A stretch of 19,389 nucleotides of DNA from assembly GCA_043798715.1 (NCBI GenBank), contig JAZDOK010000014.1, positions 1-19,389 of the forward strand, written 5' to 3'. Made by a program: the position numbers and the translations under genes. The stretch is from JAZDOK01 sp043798715 (GTDB lineage: Bacteria > Vulcanimicrobiota > JAZDOK01). The notes beneath the pieces are model-generated. The model saw only the letters and a list, made by a program, of their open reading frames with translations. It ran no database searches and had not been told where the DNA came from. Within the stretch, counting starts at the first letter, position 1, and every line of letters begins with the position of its first letter. This document shows, in pieces, positions 1 through 6,455 of this stretch.

Positions 1-1
1 A

Positions 2-1234
2 GCGAGGAAAAATATTTTCAGGTATGGGTTCATAATTTTTTCGATTATTGGATGTGTCATTCTGGGTGGAATCATATCACATCCATCTAGAGCTGACCAG
101 AGAACTAAAATTGGACAGAAAAAATCCTGGAAATTTGTGCCCACGCCTGAATACAATGACGCCAGCGAGCTTCAGGCTATGGGCTGCTATGAAGAGGCTC
201 GGGCCAAGTATCGCGAGATCGCCAACAAGAATCCCGGCACTCCTCTAGCGGCTCAATGCCAGTTTGCAATATCCTCTCTGTTGCCCGATGAAAACATGGC
301 CATCCAGGAACTTGAGGACATAGTAAAGCGCTATCCAGGAACCAGGGACGCACTGGCCGCCAGGGGATATATTATTGATATGAAATATCACAAGGATTTT
401 GATACTTGGCTCAAGAAGAATGATGAGTTGATAACCTCTGTGGGAGGGAAGAGCATCTATGAAATAATAGGCTTAAAGCCTTCGACAAATAGGGGCTCGC
501 CCCAGGACATCCCAGAGGAATACAAATATTCAGTGGCCTCCACGTACGGCCTCGTTGGGGCAAGCTTGGTGCGCTACAACCTCAATTACGGGGCAGATAA
601 TCTGAGGGCTAACCCTTCCGATCCTTTATACGACCCTAATTACCACGGAAAGAACGACCCCAACAAGCTGGAGCAGGCCTACAAAATGCTCACGTATGTT
701 CGGGAAAATTTCCCCACAGCTCCATCCTGCAAGGCAGACCGCACTGGAATTGACGAAATTCTCTCTGAGTGGGGTTTTGTAGGAACCGAAGTGGACAAAA
801 CTCCCCCCACAATCAAGACTATAACACCGGAATATAACAATGTTTATCTCATATGGCGAAGGCCTATCCTTCGGGTGTTCATGTATGACGGCGATATCAA
901 TCAGTCTCAGATAGATCTGGCCAACCTGGAATTCAAGCTTGATGGGGTGGACCTTAAGGATAAGATGAAAACGAAGATTGTTACTTTACGGCCCCGCAGT
1001 CATCGTGATGCCAAAAAGATAGTAGAAAAAATATTTATCTGGTACCGCCCCGAGAAGCCTCTGACAAGGGGCCTTCACACAATTCTTGTCAATGCAAAGG
1101 ACTATGCCGGAAACTCAAGCTCAGCTATGTGCACTTTCAAAATAACGACTCCTTCTCGAAAAGAAAGTGGAGACGTCGAAGAGGACGACCCTTCCTGGAT
1201 AGATCGCATTCTAAAGGAGCTGAAGGATAAATAA
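2..1234 (+). CDS. Exported TPR-like / bacterial Ig-like protein, 5' partial
   Basis: The reading frame is open from the left edge, so the start codon lies outside the window; the internal GTG at 137 is not the true start. The visible N-terminus is a signal sequence: basic RKN, a hydrophobic stretch of about 18 residues rich in I, F and G, then S-R-A before DQ, a plausible signal peptidase I site. Next comes a helical part that looks like one or two degenerate TPR units (motifs GCYEEARAKYREI and AIQELEDIVKRYPGT), as in periplasmic YbgF/BamD-like repeat proteins. The last ~120 residues begin DKTPP and end near a D-Y-A-G-N motif, typical of bacterial Ig-like beta-sandwich domains. The tail is acidic and then Lys-rich. 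Exact function is unknown; a periplasmic or surface scaffold role is inference. Its base composition is more AT-rich than the genes after 3.2 kb. Confidence 0.8.
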   Translation, partial: ARKNIFRYGFIIFSIIGCVILGGIISHPSRADQRTKIGQKKSWKFVPTPEYNDASELQAMGCYEEARAKYREIANKNPGTPLAAQCQFAISSLLPDENMAIQELEDIVKRYPGTRDALAARGYIIDMKYHKDFDTWLKKNDELITSVGGKSIYEIIGLKPSTNRGSPQDIPEEYKYSVASTYGLVGASLVRYNLNYGADNLRANPSDPLYDPNYHGKNDPNKLEQAYKMLTYVRENFPTAPSCKADRTGIDEILSEWGFVGTEVDKTPPTIKTITPEYNNVYLIWRRPILRVFMYDGDINQSQIDLANLEFKLDGVDLKDKMKTKIVTLRPRSHRDAKKIVEKIFIWYRPEKPLTRGLHTILVNAKDYAGNSSSAMCTFKITTPSRKESGDVEEDDPSWIDRILKELKDK

Positions 1235-1276
1235 AAGAGGAGTCCGGGGACGAATTGTTACGATTTCGTCATATTT

Positions 1277-1306
1277 TTGCTTTTGGGGTTGGCAGTATGC
1301 TATGCT
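1277..1306 (+). promoter_or_regulatory. Weak sigma-70-like promoter candidate
   Basis: TTGCTT at 1277-1282 and TATGCT at 1301-1306 are separated by 18 bases, upstream of a purine-rich ribosome-binding stretch (1313-1323) and a GTG at 1329. Both boxes match the consensus only partly, so this is a weak call. It would drive the broken lipoprotein-like frame that follows. Confidence 0.22.
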
Positions 1307-1328
1307 CGTGAACAGAGGGGGTGGTTTC

Positions 1329-1497
1329 GTGAAAAAATGTTGCATTTCATTTTTGCTGGCTTTCCCTATCCCTTTTTCTCTTCAGCTGCGGTAGTCCGCC
1401 TCAGGACATAGGCGGAGGAAATGTAAATGAAAAGAACAAGAATAAGTTGAATATCCACAATTCTACTTCTTTTGGCCTTATTCCTGATTATTTCTAA
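1329..1497 (+). pseudogene. Frameshifted small lipoprotein-like gene
   Basis: A GTG at 1329 preceded by an AGAGGGGG ribosome-binding stretch opens a frame reading MKKCCISFLLAFPIPF, a clear signal-peptide start, but it stops at 1394. Removing one T from the T5 run at 1373-1377 joins it to another frame that reads LFSCGSPPQDIGGG, a good lipobox with the lipidated Cys at 1387-1389. That frame continues to a TAA at 1495-1497, giving a restored product of about 55 residues. The simplest reading is a lipoprotein gene inactivated by a one-base insertion in a homopolymer, or a sequencing or assembly error. A very short lipoprotein is also unusual, so the C-terminus may be lost as well. I do not recognise a family. 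Confidence 0.5.
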
Positions 1498-1663
1498 TAG
1501 CACCACGGCTAAAGAACAAGAAATAAAAGGGGTTGAAGGGCGGGACTATATAATGTGGAAGTTTCCTATACAGATTTATTTTGTCATTACCCCTTTCGTC
1601 TCATATGATGCCGCTACAGGCCTCTACTAAGCAGAATATAATGTAAGGTGCAGACGTGAATGA
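1427..1663 (+). pseudogene. Exported-protein fragment with in-frame stops
   Basis: ATG at 1427 starts MKRTRIS, then meets TGA at 1448-1450. The same frame continues as a strongly hydrophobic signal-like segment (ISTILLLLALFLIIS) followed by NSTTAKEQE and a soluble stretch including KFPIQIYFVITPFVSYD. It stops at TAA 1628-1630 and then runs ten more codons to TGA 1661-1663. Together this looks like the N-terminal end of a secreted protein that has collected stop codons. It overlaps the tail of the preceding broken lipoprotein frame by about 70 bases, so at most one of the two is likely to have been intact at this spot. The stretch 1235-1684 contains no other supportable gene. Family not recognised. 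Confidence 0.4.
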
Positions 1664-1684
1664 TTGAAAAGAGGGAGAGAAAAA

Positions 1685-3082
1685 ATGAAGATTGTTAGAG
1701 TTTTTCTTCCGCTTATAATCTTCTTGGTTCTGGTAGCTCCAGCCTTGGCCAACCCCGATACTGCCGAGGAATGGTTCTTTAAAGGATGCGAATTTGGAGA
1801 AAAGGGTCAGTATGTTCTGGCTGTCCAGTGTTATGACGAAGCCTTAGCCCTAAAGCGGAGTTATACCGAGGCATGGTATAGAAAAGGCGACGTTTTAGAG
1901 AAACTTGGCTGCTATGAGGATGCCATTCAGTGCTTTGACAAAGTCCTCGTCCTAAAGCCGAATTATGCCTTTGCGTGGTATGAGAAAGGCTTCTCTTTAG
2001 GCCAGACCACCCGTGCCAGCCGCGATGAGGAGGCCATTAAATGCTATGACAAAGCCTTAGCCTTAAACCCAGACTTTGCCGAAGCGTGGTATAGGAAAGG
2101 CGACGCTGTAGAGTACAATGAGGAGGCCATTAAGTGCTATGAGAAGGCCCTGGCTCTAAAACCAGATTATGCCGAGGTATGGGATAAGAAAGGCCACGCT
2201 TTAGATCTCCTTTGTGAGCATGAGAAGGCCATTCAATGCTTCGACAAAGCCTTGGCTCTAAAGCCAGATTTAGCCAAGGCGTGGAGTAACAAAGGGAACA
2301 CTCTGTTTAATCTTGGCCGCTATGAGGAGGCCATTCAGTGCTTTGACAAAGCACTGGTCATAAAGCCAGATGGTACCTATGCATGGGATGCAGGGGATGA
2401 AACCTATGCGTGGCATGTCAAGGGTTGGGCTTTGTTCCATCTTGGCCGCTATGAGGAGGCCATTCAGTGCTTTGACAAAGTCCTTGCCCTAAATCTCTCA
2501 TATTATAACCCGCCTGAGGCTGTTGAGACATGGAATGACAAGGGTATGGCTTTGGAAAAACTGGGAAAACTTGATGAGGCTATGAAATGTTACGTTAAAG
2601 CTATGGCTAAAGCTATAAGAATCGGAATGGATTATTCCACTTTCAGGGAAAATGAAAAAAATCTCATGGCAAAGTTGGAAAAACTAAAGTATCCCAAGCT
2701 CAGCGAGCCTCCTGTTCTCATCACAAACATCAGTATGCCTTTTCTTCTCGTCATAGCCATCCCTTCGGGCCAGAACAACAACTTAGGGAGGTCCACCGAG
2801 ATTGTCATTACTGTCGAAAACAAAGGGGCAGGAGAGGCTTATGAGGTCACAGGCCAGATTGAGCCGCAAGGGAATTATGAAAAATTTTCCTTTCCAAAAT
2901 CCGTCACATTTGGAAACATCAAGCCTGGAGAGGTAAAGGAACAGAAAATCATAATCACTACTAAAGAGAATGTTCCCTCCCCAAAAGTGAACTTCACTAT
3001 CAAAGTCACGGAACTTAATGGGTTTGATGCAGATCCGGTGGCCATACCCCACTTTTTATACGATTGGCCAAGTTGCGATTAA
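1685..3082 (+). CDS. Secreted tetratricopeptide repeat protein (8 TPRs), probably C-terminally truncated
   Basis: The ATG at 1685 is chosen because GAGGGAGA lies just upstream and it starts a classic signal peptide (MKIVRVFLPLIIFLVLVAPALA, cleavage after A-L-A). The frame also has a TTG at 1664, but that would put charged residues in front. The mature protein, about 440 residues, has eight consecutive TPR units, roughly residues 30-310, with the repeat signature A-W-x-x-K-G ... Y-E-E-A-I-x-C-F-D-K-A-L-x-L-K-P. The fourth unit is shortened. Residues ~340-455 form a beta-rich domain with ENKGAGEAY and GNIKPGE motifs, like the CARDB/Ig-type linkers of TPR-caspase or surface proteins. TPR arrays mediate protein-protein contacts; the partner is unknown. 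The end (PHFLYDWPSCD) looks abrupt after the conserved-looking ELNGFDADP, suggesting a downstream domain was lost. Confidence 0.85.
   Translation: MKIVRVFLPLIIFLVLVAPALANPDTAEEWFFKGCEFGEKGQYVLAVQCYDEALALKRSYTEAWYRKGDVLEKLGCYEDAIQCFDKVLVLKPNYAFAWYEKGFSLGQTTRASRDEEAIKCYDKALALNPDFAEAWYRKGDAVEYNEEAIKCYEKALALKPDYAEVWDKKGHALDLLCEHEKAIQCFDKALALKPDLAKAWSNKGNTLFNLGRYEEAIQCFDKALVIKPDGTYAWDAGDETYAWHVKGWALFHLGRYEEAIQCFDKVLALNLSYYNPPEAVETWNDKGMALEKLGKLDEAMKCYVKAMAKAIRIGMDYSTFRENEKNLMAKLEKLKYPKLSEPPVLITNISMPFLLVIAIPSGQNNNLGRSTEIVITVENKGAGEAYEVTGQIEPQGNYEKFSFPKSVTFGNIKPGEVKEQKIIITTKENVPSPKVNFTIKVTELNGFDADPVAIPHFLYDWPSCD
2310..2351 (+). repeat. 42-bp direct repeat inside TPR gene, copy 1
   Basis: Bases 2310-2351 are identical to 2439-2480, an offset of 129 bases (43 codons, in frame). 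They encode LGRYEEAIQCFDK in TPR units 6 and 7. Identity at every wobble position suggests recent unit duplication or gene conversion. A diverged relative lies around 1906-1947. Confidence 0.9.
2439..2480 (+). repeat. 42-bp direct repeat inside TPR gene, copy 2
   Basis: Second copy of the exact 42-base repeat at 2310-2351, coding for the core of TPR unit 7. The extra residues between the copies (including DAGDETYAW, with AW repeated) look like a duplication scar. Confidence 0.9.
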
Positions 3083-3130
3083 CAATGATAAAAATTGACG
3101 ACAACGGCTATTACCTTCTGAAACTAAACG

Positions 3131-3155
3131 CAGAGTTCTTGATTAGGAAACTCTG
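3131..3155. terminator. Weak bidirectional terminator candidate
   Basis: CAGAGTT (3131-3137) and AACTCTG (3149-3155) can form a 7-bp stem with an 11-base loop in the space between two converging genes. It is followed on the plus strand by a poor T tract (ACCTATTTTC). The location suits a terminator but the stem is AT-rich and the U-run is weak. Confidence 0.27.
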
Positions 3156-3204
3156 ACCTATTTTCAAGAATCCGCAAGCGGCCATCAGAAAAGGGCTCAT
3201 GGGC

Positions 3205-4647
3205 TTATCCGAAGACCTTGTTCATGATGTTCCAGAAGGAATGCATCAGGATGTCGGGTCTTCCTGAGCGCACGGCGTCGAAGGCATACTTCAGGATCTT
3301 GCGGGGACGGAAATAAAAGCGGGAGTCCGCCTGTATCCGCATTTTTTTTAATTCCGAAGCGGGAAGCCCTTCGGGCTGGAAGACGGGCTCCATATAGTAA
3401 TTGTACCGGTCCCAATCGTATGTCGTGATGAGATTTTTTTCTTTATATTCCTCGAAAATAGGAGTGCCGGGATAGGGCACCATAATGGAGATGAAGGCCG
3501 TCGTCGGGTCGAGCTCCAGGGCCAGATCGATGGTCTTCAGGATCGTTTCCCTCGTCTCCCCCCGGTTGCCCAGTATGAAAGAACCCTTGGAGTTGATCCC
3601 GGCTTTTTTTACCAGGGCGAATACTTCTTTGATATGGGGGACGGAGATGTTTTTGTTGATGGATTTCAGAACTTCCGGATCTCCGCTTTCAACGCCGATA
3701 TGGAGTTCCACGCATCCCGCCTGCTTCATCAGTCGCAGAAGGTCCTCGTCGAGGGCGTCCACCCGGGTGAGACACGACCAGCGCACATCTGTTTTTTCCT
3801 CTATCATCCTTCTGAAAAGTTCGAGGGACCTTTCCCGGGAGAGGCAGAAATTGTCATCGGCGAAATGGATCATGGATATCTGATGGCGTTCCCGCACCTC
3901 GTGCAGTTCATCGAGGATGTCATCCGGGCTCCGAAAGCGAACCTCCCTTCGCCAAATCTGCTTTGAACAGCAGAAGGTGCAATCATAGGGACATCCCCTG
4001 GAGATGATCATCGTGCTGTAGCGCCTGGTGGGGGCTCGGTGGGGATACTGGCACAGATATTTGTCCAGGGGAAGAAGATCTCTGGCCGGAAAGGGCAGGG
4101 TGGACAGGTCGGGAATCAGAGGACGTTCCGCGGTTCGAACCGGTTCCCCGTCAGGGGAAAAGACAATACCCCTGATATCGGAAAAGTCTCTGGAAGATCG
4201 CTTCCCGCCCAGGAAAGCCCTGGCAAGTTCGAGCATAGTCAATTCGCCTTCGCCGAGCACGCTGACATCCATATCCGGGAAAAAATCATTGGGAAGAACG
4301 GTAGGGTGGATTCCGCCGGCGACGAGAAGGGTCTCCGGAAGAATTTTCCTGACCGCCCGGGCAATTTTTTTAACCAGGTTGGCGGTAATGGTCACGGAGG
4401 ACAGGCCGACGATCCGGGGCCTCTTCTGCTCGATATGTCCGACGATCTGGGCCAGCGTCATGTTGAGGGCGGCCGCGTCAAGAATGTCTGTCTTTACTTC
4501 AGGCAATTGCTCCCTGAGAAAGGAGGCGAGATAGGCGATGCCCAGTGGGGGATCGGTAAAGTGCGCCAGGCGCTGAAACCTGCCGACCGTATGTTCATAC
4601 GGGGGGTTGATCAGGAGGACTCCGGTCTCATTGGGCATGAAATTCAT
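3205..4647 (-). CDS. B12-binding-type radical SAM protein
   Basis: A 480-residue enzyme with an N-terminal Rossmann-like cobalamin-binding-type domain (about residues 8-150; PPLGIAYLASFL, VGLSSVTITAN, VAGGIHPTVLP, LGEGE). A radical SAM barrel follows, with the cluster motif C219-x3-C223-x2-C226 (RGCPYDCTFCCSK) and the later GVESGDPEVLKSINK, which fits the SAM-binding strand of the family. This architecture is shared by BchE, HpnJ and many uncharacterised methyltransferases or cyclases of anaerobes. The classic DxHxxG cobalamin motif is absent, as is common in this class. The substrate cannot be told. The start is uncertain: ATG 4647 has no clear Shine-Dalgarno, and a second in-frame ATG at 4638 (MPNETG) is equally possible. 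It is divergent from the cysteine desulfurase gene. Confidence 0.85.
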   Translation of the reverse strand: MNFMPNETGVLLINPPYEHTVGRFQRLAHFTDPPLGIAYLASFLREQLPEVKTDILDAAALNMTLAQIVGHIEQKRPRIVGLSSVTITANLVKKIARAVRKILPETLLVAGGIHPTVLPNDFFPDMDVSVLGEGELTMLELARAFLGGKRSSRDFSDIRGIVFSPDGEPVRTAERPLIPDLSTLPFPARDLLPLDKYLCQYPHRAPTRRYSTMIISRGCPYDCTFCCSKQIWRREVRFRSPDDILDELHEVRERHQISMIHFADDNFCLSRERSLELFRRMIEEKTDVRWSCLTRVDALDEDLLRLMKQAGCVELHIGVESGDPEVLKSINKNISVPHIKEVFALVKKAGINSKGSFILGNRGETRETILKTIDLALELDPTTAFISIMVPYPGTPIFEEYKEKNLITTYDWDRYNYYMEPVFQPEGLPASELKKMRIQADSRFYFRPRKILKYAFDAVRSGRPDILMHSFWNIMNKVFG

Positions 4648-4658
4648 TTCGACTATTA

Positions 4659-4687
4659 AAAATCTATTTCCTTCCGCTCTGTATCAA
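4659..4687 (-). promoter_or_regulatory. Candidate promoter for the radical SAM gene
   Basis: On the minus strand TTGATA (plus 4682-4687) lies 17 bases from GATTTT (plus 4659-4664). The -35 box is good and the -10 box poor. If used, the leader would be only a few bases long, which would favour translation from the second ATG at 4638. Confidence 0.3.
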
Positions 4688-4748
4688 TATTTCAGCCGGA
4701 GGAAGAAGCCGCGGAAGGGAGACCCCATCTCTAAGAGACGCCGCCGCG

Positions 4749-4762
4749 GCCCGGCGCCGGGC
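4749..4762. repeat. Perfect 14-bp GC palindrome in divergent intergenic region
   Basis: GCCCGGCGCCGGGC is a perfect palindrome 28 bases upstream of the -35 box of the desulfurase promoter, in the space between two divergent genes. It could be an operator for a dimeric regulator; this is inference from position and symmetry only. Confidence 0.4.
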
Positions 4763-4789
4763 AAAAGTGAAACAAAAGGGAAACTTCGG

Positions 4790-4818
4790 TTGAAATGCCT
4801 TCATGGATATGTTATGAT
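4790..4818 (+). promoter_or_regulatory. Strong sigma-70-type promoter for the cysteine desulfurase operon
   Basis: TTGAAA (4790-4795) and TATGAT (4813-4818) are separated by exactly 17 bases, 31 bases before the ATG at 4849. Transcription should start near 4825, giving a short leader that holds GAAGGAGGG (4834-4842). This rules out the in-frame ATG at 4795, which lies in the promoter itself. Confidence 0.75.
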
Positions 4819-4848
4819 AACTTCCGTCAGTTTGAAGGAGGGCATTTG

Positions 4849-6018
4849 ATGGCAAGGTTTGTGTATATGGATCACGCTGCGACCACAGCGGTGCGGGCTG
4901 AAGTGCTGGAGTCCATGATTCCGTATTTTTCAGCCCGGTACGGCAATCCCTCCAGCCTGTATTCGATCGCCAGAGAGACGCGTCAGGCCATAGAGAAGGC
5001 CCGTGAGACGGTCGCCGGAATTCTTGAATGTGAGCCGGCTGAAATTATTTTTACCGGCGGAGGCACGGAGAGCGACAATCTGGCCATCAAGGGAATCGCC
5101 CATGCGAACCAGAAGCGGGGACAGCACCTGATGACATCCCAGGTCGAACACCATGCGGTTCTGCATACCTGCCAGTCTCTCGAAAAGTTCGGCTTCAGAG
5201 TGACCTACCTTCCCGTTGACAAGGATGTGGTGGTTGATATCAAGGCTCTTGAAAAGTTGCTCGAAGAACAGACAACGCTGGTGAGCATCATGCTGGCCAA
5301 CAACGAGGTGGGCACAATACAGCCGGTGGCCGAGATTTCCGCTCTTCTCAGGGGGAGGAGGGTCTTTTTCCATACGGACGCCGTTCAAGGCGCTGGAAGC
5401 CTGAACGTCAGTGTCAAACGCCTGGGAGTTGACTCGATGAGCCTCTCGTCCCACAAATTTTATGGACCCAAGGGGGTCGGCGTCCTTTACCCGAAAAAGG
5501 GCGTCCCCTGTCTTTCCCAGATGCAGGGCGGAGGACAGGAGCGAAACCGGCGGGCCGGCACGGAAAATATCGCGGGCATCGTAGGGTTTGCCAGGGCGCT
5601 TGAACTTGCCGTCTCAGAGCGGGAGGAGCAGAACCTTAAGATGCGCGGGCTCAGGGACGCTCTCATCCGGGGGATTATGGGAAAAATTGACCATGTTCGC
5701 CTGACCGGACATCCGGAAGAGCGTCTTCCGGGTCATGCAAGCTTCTGTTTTGAGTTCGTGGAAGGCGAGTCAGTTCTTCTCAATCTGGACGCCCAGGGAA
5801 TTTGCGTTTCCAGCGGCTCAGCCTGTACTTCGGGCTCACTGGAACCTTCACACGTACTCAGGGCCATGGGAATTCCCGTGGAAATTTCTCATGGGAGCAT
5901 TCGCCTGACATTGGGGAGAGACAATAGTATGGAAGACGTGGATTATCTGATCGAAGTTTTCCCCCCCATAATCGAAAAGCTCAGAGCCATGTCACCCCTT
6001 GCGCCGAAGAGCTGTTGA
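4849..6018 (+). CDS. Cysteine desulfurase, NifS/IscS family
   Basis: A 389-residue PLP enzyme that removes sulfur from L-cysteine to give alanine and an enzyme-bound persulfide for Fe-S cluster, thiolation or other sulfur pathways in the cytoplasm. Visible hallmarks: N-terminal MDHAATT, TGGGTESDN (residues 69-77) at the cofactor phosphate site, H101/H102 in VEHHAV, TDAVQ with the cofactor-contacting Asp, the PLP lysine K203 in SLSSHKFYGPKG, AGTEN, and the catalytic C326 in SSGSACTSGS. The active-site loop and full length match NifS/IscS-type (group I) enzymes. The start at 4849 is fixed by GAAGGAGGG six bases upstream and by the promoter at 4790-4818. The next gene begins 13 bases after the stop, so they are very likely co-transcribed. 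No IscU or NifU scaffold lies nearby. Confidence 0.95.
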   Translation: MARFVYMDHAATTAVRAEVLESMIPYFSARYGNPSSLYSIARETRQAIEKARETVAGILECEPAEIIFTGGGTESDNLAIKGIAHANQKRGQHLMTSQVEHHAVLHTCQSLEKFGFRVTYLPVDKDVVVDIKALEKLLEEQTTLVSIMLANNEVGTIQPVAEISALLRGRRVFFHTDAVQGAGSLNVSVKRLGVDSMSLSSHKFYGPKGVGVLYPKKGVPCLSQMQGGGQERNRRAGTENIAGIVGFARALELAVSEREEQNLKMRGLRDALIRGIMGKIDHVRLTGHPEERLPGHASFCFEFVEGESVLLNLDAQGICVSSGSACTSGSLEPSHVLRAMGIPVEISHGSIRLTLGRDNSMEDVDYLIEVFPPIIEKLRAMSPLAPKSC

Positions 6019-6031
6019 GAGGATCACGAGA

Positions 6032-6346
6032 ATGGTGATGCGCTTTGATAAAATGTCGGCTCCGGCGAAACAGCTCAAGCAGAAGGCGCTTGAGCCGCAG
6101 AAGAGGTATTGCCGGAACATCCGAAAGCCGGTGACCATTCTCATTGAATACCAGGATTATAAAAATTATTGCAGCAAGGGGGATAGCGGCACCATTTACT
6201 GTGAAAACATTGTTGATTGCTACCAGAAAAACAGGGAGTGCCGCTACAGCGGCATCAGCCCTCTATATGCGGATCCGCTGATTTCCATGAAAGAAGCCGC
6301 TGGCGAAGGGCTTCCGAACAGCGAAGGGGAAGAAAAAACTTCGTAA
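6032..6346 (+). CDS. Small five-cysteine protein downstream of cysteine desulfurase
   Basis: 104 residues from ATG 6032, chosen because GAGAGGA (6017-6023) sits eight bases upstream; an in-frame TTG at 5999 overlapping the desulfurase gene is less likely. The first 25 residues are Lys/Gln-rich. The core holds cysteines at positions 27, 47, 57, 63 and 70 with aromatic neighbours (RYC, NYC, IYC, DCY, ECR), followed by SGISPLYADPL and a charged, probably disordered tail. The start of the gene overlaps nothing and lies 13 bases after the desulfurase stop, implying one transcript. I do not recognise a named family. The cysteine spacing suggests metal or persulfide binding, so an accessory or sulfur-acceptor role is a reasonable inference but unproven. 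No membrane segment is visible. Confidence 0.8.
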   Translation: MVMRFDKMSAPAKQLKQKALEPQKRYCRNIRKPVTILIEYQDYKNYCSKGDSGTIYCENIVDCYQKNRECRYSGISPLYADPLISMKEAAGEGLPNSEGEEKTS

Positions 6347-6455
6347 TTTTTATCCGGCGGTCCCCGAAGGGTTCTTTCCCGTTTTGTCCATGGAAATGGA
6401 ATCACGGCGAACTTCTGGTGGAGTCATTAAGGTGCGGCAAAGGGGCTTTCAAAAA

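Noticed and set aside
4795..4848. Longer N-terminus of the cysteine desulfurase starting at ATG 4795
   Set aside because: This ATG overlaps the -35 box of the promoter at 4790-4818, so it would not be in the mRNA; the added residues are not family-like.
4930..5454. 174-residue minus-strand frame opposite the cysteine desulfurase
   Set aside because: Pure shadow of the NifS coding sequence; no ribosome site or plausible protein signature.
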